This document shows, one piece after another, positions 44,039 to 52,164 of a stretch of 64,000 bases of DNA. Origin of the DNA: Paenochrobactrum pullorum. Its GTDB lineage: Bacteria; Pseudomonadota; Alphaproteobacteria; Rhizobiales; Rhizobiaceae. The notes under the pieces are model-generated. The model worked only from the letters and a program-made list of their open reading frames with translations. It ran no database searches and was not told the DNA's origin. The stretch spans positions 1,116,001 through 1,180,000 of the forward strand of contig NZ_JBHEEH010000001.1 of NCBI RefSeq assembly GCF_041929845.1. Direction: 5' to 3'. The position numbers were made by a program, and so were the translations under genes. The stretch's first letter is position 1. Each line of letters opens with the position of its first letter.

Positions 44039-46147
44039 ATGGCACGTCCGTTAGTTACGCAAATTGCACATTCCGCATGCCCGCATGATTGTCCGTCAAC
44101 ATGTGCGCTTGATGTGGAGCTCTTGGACAATAAAACGATTGGCCGCATTCGGGGATCGAAAGAAAATACTTATACGGCTGGTGTTATCTGCGCCAAGGTG
44201 GCGCGTTATGCCGAGCGTGTGCATCATCCGGATCGTTTGAAAAAGCCATTGATTCGAGCCGGTGCCAAAGGCGAAGGCGCATGGAAAGAAGCATCATGGG
44301 ATGCAGCGCTTGACTTGATCGCCGAGCGGTTCATCAAAGCGGAAGAGCAATATGGCAGCGAAACTGTCTGGCCATATTATTACGCCGGCACCATGGGGCA
44401 GGTGCAGCGCGATTCGATCAATCGTTTGCGCCATGCCAAAAAATATTCAAATCAATTTGATAGTTTCTGCACCAATCTGGCGTGGACGGGCTATTTTGCC
44501 GGAACCGGTAGTCTGACAGGGCCAGACCCGCGTGAAATGGCCAAATCTGATTGCGTGGTGATCTGGGGCACCAATGCCGCCGCCACGCAGGTTAATGTGA
44601 TGACCCATGCGACACGCGCGCGTAAAGAGCGTGGTGCTAAAATTGTGGTTATTGATATTTATGCCAATGCCACTGTGCGCCAAGCCGATATGGGCATTGT
44701 GCTGAAGCCCGGCACGGACGGTGCTTTTGCCTGTGCGGTGATGCATGTTTTATTTCGCGATAAGCTTGCCGATTGGAACTATCTGGTAAAATACACCGAT
44801 GACCCGAAAGGTTTACAGCAGCATTTGGCATCTAAAACGCCGGAATGGGCAGCGCAAATCACTGGCCTATCGGTTGAAGAAATTGAGGCTTTTGCCCATC
44901 TTGTCGGTAAAACAAAAAAGACCTTCTTCCGGTTAGGCTATGGCTTTACCCGCCAGCGTAATGGCTCTGTTGCCATGCATGCGGCACTGTCAATTGCTGC
45001 GGTTACGGGTGCCTGGGCACATGAAGGCGGCGGCGCTTTTCATTCAAACTCGGGCATTTTCAAACTGGATAAGGCTGAAATTGAAGGCAAAATCTTTAAA
45101 GATACCTCTATCCGATCAATGGATCAGTCAAAAATCGGGCGGATTTTAACCGGCGACAAAGAGGCACTTTATGGCGGTGTGCCTGTAACAGCCATGCTTA
45201 TTCAAAACACAAATCCGATGAATGTAACGCCGGAACAGCGTTTGGTACGTCAAGGCTTTGCGCGTGAAGACTTATTCACGGTGGTACATGAACAGTTCAT
45301 GACCGATACTGCAAAAATGGCCGATGTTGTTTTACCCGCAACCACATTTTTGGAGCATGATGATATTTATCGCGGTGGCGGTAATCAGTATTTATTGCTG
45401 GGGCCAAAACTGATCGATCCACTGGATGAGGCAAAGCCAAATCTCTATGTTATCAATCAATTGGCCGATCGTTTGGGCGTGGGGCACTTGCCGGGTTTCA
45501 ATCTCGATGAGCAAACATTGATCAATAATATGAATGCCAAAAGCGCATTTCCTGATTTTGATGGTTTAAAGGAAAAGCGTTTTGTAGATTTGCAGCCGCC
45601 TTTTGAGGATGCCCATTATATCAATGGCTTCAAATGGCCGGATGGTAAATTCCGCTTCAAGCCAACTTGGCTGCACAATGCAGCGCCCAATCGACCGCCT
45701 GAAAACATGGGGATTCAGGGGCCATATCAGGATTTACCGGAGTGGCCGGATCATTGGGAGGTGATTGAGGTGGCAGATAAAGCGCATCCTTATCGGCTGG
45801 CCACATCGCCATCGCATAATTTCCTCAATTCGACATTTACTGAAACACCATCATCTTTGGCCAAAGAAGTTCGCCCGCAATTGCTGATCCATCCGGATGA
45901 TGCCGCAGATCTTGGCATTGAAAATGGTGAGCGGGTAGAAATTGGTAATATGCGTGGTGAGGTCGTGCTGCATGCGACTTTGCGTTCAGGACAAAAGCGC
46001 GGTGTTGTTATTTCTGAAGGTTTGTTTCCAAACTCGGCATTTGAACGCGGCGAGGGCATCAACACACTGACCGGAGCTGATGCTGCCGCACCTTATGGCG
46101 GTGCTGCTTTTCATGACACCAAAGTTTGGATCAGAAAATGCGCCTGA
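44039..46147 (+). CDS. molybdopterin-dependent oxidoreductase
   Basis: A 702-residue enzyme of the DMSO-reductase superfamily. Four N-terminal cysteines (C14, C18, C22, C51; spacing CX3CX3CX28C) bind a 4Fe-4S cluster. Molybdopterin-guanine dinucleotide-binding features follow (GTNAAATQVN, the TNPMNVTPEQ region) and the C-terminal cap domain contains NGERVEIGN. There is no Tat signal, so it is cytoplasmic, and no electron-transfer or membrane subunit lies beside it. The substrate cannot be assigned. moaD and moaE, needed for its cofactor, are 8 kb away. Confidence 0.88.
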   Translation: MARPLVTQIAHSACPHDCPSTCALDVELLDNKTIGRIRGSKENTYTAGVICAKVARYAERVHHPDRLKKPLIRAGAKGEGAWKEASWDAALDLIAERFIKAEEQYGSETVWPYYYAGTMGQVQRDSINRLRHAKKYSNQFDSFCTNLAWTGYFAGTGSLTGPDPREMAKSDCVVIWGTNAAATQVNVMTHATRARKERGAKIVVIDIYANATVRQADMGIVLKPGTDGAFACAVMHVLFRDKLADWNYLVKYTDDPKGLQQHLASKTPEWAAQITGLSVEEIEAFAHLVGKTKKTFFRLGYGFTRQRNGSVAMHAALSIAAVTGAWAHEGGGAFHSNSGIFKLDKAEIEGKIFKDTSIRSMDQSKIGRILTGDKEALYGGVPVTAMLIQNTNPMNVTPEQRLVRQGFAREDLFTVVHEQFMTDTAKMADVVLPATTFLEHDDIYRGGGNQYLLLGPKLIDPLDEAKPNLYVINQLADRLGVGHLPGFNLDEQTLINNMNAKSAFPDFDGLKEKRFVDLQPPFEDAHYINGFKWPDGKFRFKPTWLHNAAPNRPPENMGIQGPYQDLPEWPDHWEVIEVADKAHPYRLATSPSHNFLNSTFTETPSSLAKEVRPQLLIHPDDAADLGIENGERVEIGNMRGEVVLHATLRSGQKRGVVISEGLFPNSAFERGEGINTLTGADAAAPYGGAAFHDTKVWIRKCA

Positions 46148-46170
46148 TTACTTAAAGAAGCAGTTGCATA

Positions 46171-46206
46171 AAAAAACCTCCGGTGAGCTATCACCGGAGG
46201 TTTTTT
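46171..46206. terminator. bidirectional terminator between the molybdoenzyme and DUF992 genes
   Basis: A perfect 16-bp stem (46171-46186 with 46191-46206), 4-base loop, A and T runs at the ends. Confidence 0.95.
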
Positions 46207-46234
46207 AAATACTGCTTGTCGGAGTAATAGCTTA

Positions 46235-46765
46235 TTAACCGTTATATTTCAGACGGAAGTTGGTTACGCCAACTGCAAGGTTCAAGCCTTTTTGCCCCTG
46301 AAGGGAAATTGGCTGCAGGGAAATGGTCTTCCATGAACCACCGGTCAGGATGTTCGTGCCTGCACCAATGCCGATAGCTGCATTAGCGGATGCACCAACA
46401 TATGAACCCTTCAATGCGCCTTCAGGGCGAACGGTCGGAGCCCAAACAGCCCAAGCCAACTGACCGCCATTGGTAAAGCCGATGTCGAGACCGATTTTGG
46501 TGATCTGGCCGGAATATTGCTCAACTGCCGCACCGCGAGCTGCTGGCTTGAATGTGCATTCCAGTTCCTGACGGCTGCCAATGATAACACCAATACCAGG
46601 TGCAATATCGCAAGTCAGCATGCCGACCTGTGAGTAAGGTTGTGTGGTTGCACTGCGTGCAGGCTGTACATAGTCAGCCGCCTGAGCAACTGCACCCATT
46701 GCAAAGGTCAGGCCAGAAACAGCGACAGCAGCGGCAATAAGTGAAGTTTTGTTTTGGGAGGACAT
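46235..46765 (-). CDS. DUF992 domain secreted protein
   Basis: A 176-residue exported protein with a signal peptide (cleavage near VAQAAD, residue 29) and one DUF992 domain (VGMLTCDIAPGIG, LECTFKP, YSGQITKIGLDIG). The domain is found widely in Rhizobiales and has no known function. The two mature-part cysteines probably form a disulfide. It ends at a strong shared terminator and is transcribed on its own. Confidence 0.9.
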   Translation of the reverse strand: MSSQNKTSLIAAAVAVSGLTFAMGAVAQAADYVQPARSATTQPYSQVGMLTCDIAPGIGVIIGSRQELECTFKPAARGAAVEQYSGQITKIGLDIGFTNGGQLAWAVWAPTVRPEGALKGSYVGASANAAIGIGAGTNILTGGSWKTISLQPISLQGQKGLNLAVGVTNFRLKYNG

Positions 46766-46927
46766 AAAGCGATCCTTAAAATCATGTTACATAAAAACTG
46801 CTCTTAGGCTTTGTGGCTTTGTCTATTATCAACAACAGCCAAAACTCGCTTTGGAGGCAATATCTTTAAGTCACATATCTTTAAGGCAACAATTTGCAGA
46901 TTAAGACTTTATTAACATTTAAATTGC

Positions 46928-47548
46928 TCAAATACAGAGTATTTGTTGCTTTTTTGCATCAGTAACGGAAGTAAATGTACCATTGATAAAGCTCTTCAAC
47001 GCGAGCGGGTAGATCTGATGCTCAACCGTCAAAACGCGGCTCCCAAGTGAGTCTTTATCATCATCATGATAAACAGGCACGGCAGCTTGCGCCAGAATTG
47101 GTCCTTCATCCATGCCTTCGGTCACCAGATGCACTGTGCAGCCAGCCAGTTTCATGCCGGCATTGATCGCGCGCTGATGTGTATCAAGGCCTGCAAAAAG
47201 CGGCAGGATTGACGGATGGATGTTGAGAATACGGCCAGTATAGGGTTTGATAAAATCAGCCGAAAGCAAACGCATATAACCGGCAAGGCAGATGATATCA
47301 GGCTCAAGAGCAGCCAATTGCTCTAAAATTGCCTGTTCATGTTCTTGTTTGCTGGCAAAGTCTTTGCGGGCAAACACATAAGTTGCAATACCGGCGGCTT
47401 GCGCTTTGGCAATGCCGCCAGCATGTGGCTTGTCGCTGAAAACTGCGACAATTTCGGCAGGATAATCAGGCGCGCTGGCAGCTTTAATCAGCGTTTCCAT
47501 ATTGGAGCCGCCACCGGAAATAAAAATGGCAACGCGCTTCTTGATCAT
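46928..47548 (-). CDS. purN: phosphoribosylglycinamide formyltransferase
   Basis: Adds a formyl group from 10-formyltetrahydrofolate to GAR in purine synthesis. The 206-residue protein has the SGGGSNMETL loop near the start, the catalytic Asn-His pair in LNIHPSILP, and Asp in EGMDEGPIL. Its ATG overlaps the purM stop (ATGA), so the third and fifth steps of the pathway are coupled. Confidence 0.96.
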   Translation of the reverse strand: MIKKRVAIFISGGGSNMETLIKAASAPDYPAEIVAVFSDKPHAGGIAKAQAAGIATYVFARKDFASKQEHEQAILEQLAALEPDIICLAGYMRLLSADFIKPYTGRILNIHPSILPLFAGLDTHQRAINAGMKLAGCTVHLVTEGMDEGPILAQAAVPVYHDDDKDSLGSRVLTVEHQIYPLALKSFINGTFTSVTDAKKQQILCI

Positions 47549-48624
47549 AATGCCAGTTTACCTTTGTAAACGACGCCTTCAGCTTCACGTTTGACCATGC
47601 GGCCAAGCGTGGCGACTTTTTCACCTTGCTGTTCCAGAATCTTTGTCACTTCGTCTGCTTTTTCTGGTGTGACAACAACAATCATGCCGATGCCGCAGTT
47701 GAAGGTGCGCAACATTTCATGCATTTCAACGCCGCCAACCTTGGCAAGCCACGAGAAGACTGCAGGGACATCAATGCTGGTGAGATCAACTTCGGCAGCC
47801 AGACCTTCCGGCAGAACGCGCGGAATATTATCAGGGAAACCACCACCAGTGATATGTGCCAATGCTTTGATACCGTCGGAAGAGTGAATGGCTTCCAGCA
47901 AGGATTTCACATAAATGCGGGTAGGAGTAAGCAGTGCCTGACCCAAAGTTTCACCGGCTTTAAACGGTGCTTCATCTTTCCAGCCAAGACCGGAGAGCTC
48001 AACAATGCGGCGCACCAGCGAGAAACCATTGGAATGAACGCCTGATGACGCCAGACCTAAAATAACATCGCCTTCGGCAATGTCACCGCGCGGCAACAGA
48101 TTGTTGCGTTCAGCCGCGCCAACCGCAAAACCGGCCAGATCATAATCGCCGTCTTTATACATGCCCGGCATTTCGGCGGTTTCACCACCGATAAGGGCTG
48201 CACCTGCCTGACGGCAGCCTTCAGCAATACCGGCAACTATGGCAACACCCTGTTCAGGCTCTAGTTTGCCGGTGGCAAAATAGTCGAGGAAGAAAAGCGG
48301 CTCGCCGCCCTGAACCACAAGATCATTGACGCACATAGCCACCAGATCAATGCCGACTGTATCGTGCTGATCTGCATCAATAGCGATTTTCAATTTGGTG
48401 CCCACGCCATCATTGGCAGCAATCAGAACCGGATCTTTAAAACCGGCAGCTTTGAGATCAAACAAACCGCCAAAGCCACCGATTTCACCGTCAGCACCTG
48501 GGCGACGGGTGGAACGAACCAATGGCTTGATTTTTTCAACCATCAGATTGCCGGCATCAATATCAACGCCCGCCTGAGCATATGTCAGTCCATTTTGAGC
48601 TGTTGGCTTGTTTGTCGCTGTCAT
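47545..48624 (-). CDS. purM: phosphoribosylformylglycinamidine cyclo-ligase
   Basis: AIR synthetase: closes the imidazole ring in purine synthesis with ATP. The 359-residue protein has GLTYAQAGVDIDAGN at the start, NDGVGTKLKIA, GGETAEMPGMY and the long GGGFPDNIPR segment of the family. The ATG at 48624 follows AGGAGC at 7 bases; the frame to 48768 is longer but not family-like. Confidence 0.97.
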   Translation of the reverse strand: MTATNKPTAQNGLTYAQAGVDIDAGNLMVEKIKPLVRSTRRPGADGEIGGFGGLFDLKAAGFKDPVLIAANDGVGTKLKIAIDADQHDTVGIDLVAMCVNDLVVQGGEPLFFLDYFATGKLEPEQGVAIVAGIAEGCRQAGAALIGGETAEMPGMYKDGDYDLAGFAVGAAERNNLLPRGDIAEGDVILGLASSGVHSNGFSLVRRIVELSGLGWKDEAPFKAGETLGQALLTPTRIYVKSLLEAIHSSDGIKALAHITGGGFPDNIPRVLPEGLAAEVDLTSIDVPAVFSWLAKVGGVEMHEMLRTFNCGIGMIVVVTPEKADEVTKILEQQGEKVATLGRMVKREAEGVVYKGKLAL

Positions 48625-48983
48625 GGGGTGCTCCTGAAACAGGTTCGTTGCCGCACACTGGGCCGTCTGGCTGGTTATTAACCAATGGCGCGTGGACGGT
48701 GTCTGATACGAAATTAAGGATTTCTGTTGGGGCAAATGCCACGAGATGAGTTTTCCTGCAAGTGCCATGATGGTCGCAAAGCCAGAAAAGCGTATTTAAA
48801 TCTATACGGAAGGCAATTAAAATAAATTATGATACATATATGCACATCTGGCTGCATGATTACACATGCAACTTTCAAAAAGAATATATAGTATGGCTCA
48901 ATAATTGATGCGCCTTTTAAAAAGAAGTTTGATCGCATTTTTTAGTATTAACACGGCTTGCCCAGCACGATGAACGGATTTCA
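48625..48983. other. divergent purM/permease intergenic region
   Basis: 359 bases without a gene. The middle part (about 48770-48900) is A/T-rich and holds 6-base inverted arms at 48853-48858 and 48865-48870, a possible operator. No credible promoter pair or small gene was found. Confidence 0.4.
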
Positions 48984-50201
48984 ATGAGCAAAGCAGTAGA
49001 GACCACCACAAAGAAGCCGGTTCGCAAAACAGCAAGAGCAACCAGAAGAAGTGCTGAGCCATTGAAAGATCTGCCACCAGCAGAAATGGCAGGCATGATG
49101 CGCAAGCAGCTGACCTTCTGGATCGGCACAGTTGTTGTGTTTGTGCTGTTCCTGTTGATGTTCAGCTCAATCTTGCTGCCATTTGTGGCAGGAATGGCGC
49201 TCGCTTACTTTCTGGATCCTGTTGCAGACAGGCTGGAAAGCTTCGGCATGTCGCGCCTGATGGCGACGATTGTAATCTTGTTGCTGTTTTTAGTTGTGTT
49301 GGTGCTTGCACTGATGATCATGGTGCCAATTTTGGCGACGCAGTTGACGGAGTTTATTTCGCGCTTTCCGCTTTATGTCACGCAGCTGCAATCATTGGTT
49401 GCCAATGAAGATTCGGCTTGGCTGCAAAATTACCTTGGCATCGACAGCTCCGTTATCAAGGAAAACCTGAGCACTTTGCTGCGTCAGGGCGCCGGATTCT
49501 TATCCACATTGCTTCAATCCCTGTGGAATTCGGGGAAATCTCTGATCGATATTGCCGGGCTTTTTGTGGTCACTCCGGTGGTTGCTTTTTACATGTTGCT
49601 TGATTGGGATCGTATGATCGACAGTATTGATTCATGGATACCGCGTGCACATCTGGAAACTGTGCGCGGAATTGCGCGTGAAATGAATGATGCGGTGGCC
49701 GGATTTATCCGTGGCCAGGGTACCTTATGCTTGATCCTTGGCACATATTATGCTGTCGGTTTGACGCTCACCGGTCTCAATTTTGGCCTGCTTATTGGTC
49801 TTTTTGCCGGTTTTATCAGCTTTATTCCTTATATTGGCTCATTTGTAGGTCTGGCTCTTGCTATCGGTGTGGCGCTGGTACAATTCTGGCCGGATTGGGT
49901 CATGGTCACGGTTGTGGCTAGTGTGTTCATTGTCGGTCAGTTTATCGAAGGTAATATTTTGCAGCCTAAATTGGTTGGTTCCTCCGTGGGCTTGCACCCG
50001 GTTTGGCTGATGTTTGCATTATTTGCTTTTGGTTCATTATTTGGCTTTACCGGAATGCTGGTTGCAGTGCCTGCTGCTGCTGCGGTAGGTGTGCTTGTGC
50101 GATTTGCTTTGAACAGCTATCTCCATTCGCCAATGTATGATGCTTCGCTTATCGAACAGCAGGCAGGTACAGAATCGGATGTAACGACTGCTAAGAATTA
50201 A
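48984..50201 (+). CDS. AI-2E transporter (PerM) family permease
   Basis: An inner-membrane protein of 405 residues. A basic N-terminal tail (about 1-45) is followed by about eight membrane helices with a long extramembrane segment at about 120-200, and the PerM family motif set (PYIGSFVGL, GNILQPKLVG, HPVWLMFALFAFG). Family members have been linked to AI-2 export and to sodium/proton exchange; the substrate here is unknown. It lies 18 bases before hdaA, the pairing often seen in alphaproteobacteria (and as perM near hda elsewhere). Confidence 0.9.
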   Translation: MSKAVETTTKKPVRKTARATRRSAEPLKDLPPAEMAGMMRKQLTFWIGTVVVFVLFLLMFSSILLPFVAGMALAYFLDPVADRLESFGMSRLMATIVILLLFLVVLVLALMIMVPILATQLTEFISRFPLYVTQLQSLVANEDSAWLQNYLGIDSSVIKENLSTLLRQGAGFLSTLLQSLWNSGKSLIDIAGLFVVTPVVAFYMLLDWDRMIDSIDSWIPRAHLETVRGIAREMNDAVAGFIRGQGTLCLILGTYYAVGLTLTGLNFGLLIGLFAGFISFIPYIGSFVGLALAIGVALVQFWPDWVMVTVVASVFIVGQFIEGNILQPKLVGSSVGLHPVWLMFALFAFGSLFGFTGMLVAVPAAAAVGVLVRFALNSYLHSPMYDASLIEQQAGTESDVTTAKN

Positions 50202-50219
50202 GGACAACCGGCATTTAAC

Positions 50220-50972
50220 ATGAGTGAGGCGCGACCACGGCAATTGCCGTTCGAATTGAAACATCAGCCTGGTTATGAGCGCGACAATCTGATTGTCGCG
50301 GGCTCGAACCGTGCTGCCGTGGATTTGGTTGATCGCTGGCCGGATTGGGTGGCGCCTGTGGTTATTTTGGCAGGCCCCACCGGCTCCGGCAAAACACATA
50401 TGGCGCAGGTTTGGCAGGCAAAAACCGGCGCTTTATTGGTTGATCCTTCCAATATTACAGCCGATATTCACGAGCGAGCCAGTATCCAGCCAATGCTGAT
50501 CGAAGATATCGGCGATGTAACATTGGATGAAACCGGTTTGTTTCATCTGATTAATTCGGTACGCCAACATGCAGCGCAGGGACCGGGGCCTTCCTTGTTG
50601 ATGACATCGCGCCTGTGGCCTGCCTCATGGGGCGTGAAATTGCCTGATCTGGCATCGCGGTTGAAGGCGGCAACGGTTGTCGAGATCGCTGCACCCGATG
50701 ATATGCTGTTAACCTATGTGATTCACAAACTCTTTGCCGACCGACAGGTCGAGGTCGAGCCGCATGTGGTAAGCTATCTGGTCAGCCGGATTGAGCGCTC
50801 GCTGAATGCTGCGATCACAGTTGTTGATCAATTGGATCGCGTTGCATTAGAGCAAAAAAGCCGTATTACCCGCACTTTGGCGGCACAGCTTCTCAATAGT
50901 CCAGCATTGGCCGATATTGTCTATAGTGGTGACAAAGAAGAAGACAGCACATCACGACCAAATAAAGCATAA
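50220..50972 (+). CDS. hdaA: DnaA regulatory inactivator homologue HdaA
   Basis: Predicted to stimulate ATP hydrolysis by DnaA when bound to the sliding clamp, limiting re-initiation of replication. The 250-residue protein has an N-terminal clamp-binding motif QLPFEL at 8-13, a DnaA-type AAA+ domain with Walker A GPTGSGKT at 52-59, IEDIGD (Walker B) and the SRLKAA box near 150, and no C-terminal DNA-binding domain. The stop codon lies within a strong terminator stem. Confidence 0.93.
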   Translation: MSEARPRQLPFELKHQPGYERDNLIVAGSNRAAVDLVDRWPDWVAPVVILAGPTGSGKTHMAQVWQAKTGALLVDPSNITADIHERASIQPMLIEDIGDVTLDETGLFHLINSVRQHAAQGPGPSLLMTSRLWPASWGVKLPDLASRLKAATVVEIAAPDDMLLTYVIHKLFADRQVEVEPHVVSYLVSRIERSLNAAITVVDQLDRVALEQKSRITRTLAAQLLNSPALADIVYSGDKEEDSTSRPNKA

Positions 50973-51004
50973 ACATCAGGCACTCCATCGAGTGCCTGAT
51001 GTTT
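50971..51004. terminator. bidirectional terminator between hdaA and the SH3 gene
   Basis: A perfect 14-bp stem (50971-50984 with 50991-51004) with a 6-base loop. Its left arm includes the last two bases of the hdaA stop codon. Confidence 0.9.
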
Positions 51005-51010
51005 ATCATG

Positions 51011-51874
51011 TTATCTGGAGCCGACACTGCGCTGTGGCACCGGATGTGCGTTTGTTGTTTTGTCAGCAAAGGGCAGGGGCTTGGCAGATGCTTCTGCCTT
51101 GATTGATCCCGTTGTGATCGGGGCAGATGCTTGTGCGCTCTGGTGGCCACTCTTTTTAACAATCACCAACATGTCCTGATGTACCCAGCCGATCATGTCA
51201 GTGGCTGGCACAACAACACGGTGCCATTTGCCGGTTTGGCCGTAAGAGCGTAGTTCACGCCCTTTTTCAACCTCGCCCATGGAAGGTGACTTATCCCAGG
51301 CCGTTTTATGCACAGTCAGCTTTTGCCTGGCATAAACCATTGTCGGGGTGGAATCAGGTTTGTTAACTCCACGTGGCGGCAGGTTTTTTGTCGCCGCAGA
51401 AGGCGGTGTCACGACTGCGACCATTTGGTTGGGTTTTGCAACCGGCACGGCATTGGCTGTATTTTGCGGACGAGCCGGTGGCTTCGGCGCTTGTGCCACA
51501 GCGGCGGGCTTCGTTGGCGAGAGGCCAATTTCCGGTCGCGGCACAGGTGCCGTTGCCGTTGCACGGGTGGCTGGCTCTTTATTCGGATTGATTGTGTGTG
51601 CAGGCTGGGAGGGAGATGTTTTTTTGTCTGGAAGGCTTGCCGATTTTGTCGTCGGTGCGCTTGTACGGCTTGGCGTTGAGCTACTGTTAAACAAGCTGGA
51701 AATAGCCGCTTGCGGACTTTTATGTTGTGAAGCCGCCCATAGGCTGACGGCGCCGACTGCAACAATCGCACCAAGCGTCAGAACAGATGTGACAGGAGAG
51801 CTGCCGCTCTTTCTTGCCGGGGCGCGTTTTGTCGAACGTGACGCTGTGCGCGGTTTGCGTTTTGCCGTTGCCAT
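51011..51874 (-). CDS. membrane-anchored SH3-domain protein
   Basis: A 287-residue protein with a short basic cytoplasmic N-terminus, one membrane helix at about 29-48, a Pro/Ala/Thr-rich low-complexity stretch to about 175, a bacterial SH3-type domain at about 177-238 (SMGEVEKGRELRSY, WHRVVVPATDMIGWVH), and a flexible C-terminal tail. The layout suggests a periplasmic domain that binds cell wall or a wall enzyme. Start chosen at the ATG at 51874; a TTG at 51913 gives 13 more residues. Confidence 0.8.
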   Translation of the reverse strand: MATAKRKPRTASRSTKRAPARKSGSSPVTSVLTLGAIVAVGAVSLWAASQHKSPQAAISSLFNSSSTPSRTSAPTTKSASLPDKKTSPSQPAHTINPNKEPATRATATAPVPRPEIGLSPTKPAAVAQAPKPPARPQNTANAVPVAKPNQMVAVVTPPSAATKNLPPRGVNKPDSTPTMVYARQKLTVHKTAWDKSPSMGEVEKGRELRSYGQTGKWHRVVVPATDMIGWVHQDMLVIVKKSGHQSAQASAPITTGSIKAEASAKPLPFADKTTNAHPVPQRSVGSR

Positions 51875-52164
51875 GAGAAAACCTGCTTTCTCTTTACCGA
51901 TAATCTCTTTCAAAGACTGAAAACAGTCGAATCATGGCACCCAGACTAAATGTCTTTCATTGGGATTTGGTTACTTTCTCTTTAAGGCTTAGTGACGAAA
52001 GAAGTGCGGAAATCTTCTTCTGCTTTTGCCGGCAAATTTGGTGATATTTTTTATTAGTCTAAATATGCAGTTGCATTTTCGCCACAATGCGTTGCATGAA
52101 TGCAACTCATTCGTCTAACATAAGCACAATGACAGTAACGAATCTGATCGGAACAATTTTCGAG

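Noticed and set aside
51348..51920. 190-codon open frame on the plus strand opposite the SH3-domain gene
   Set aside because: It mirrors the Pro/Ala-rich stretch of the minus-strand gene, whose skewed composition keeps the opposite frame open. It has no ribosome-binding site or recognisable domain.
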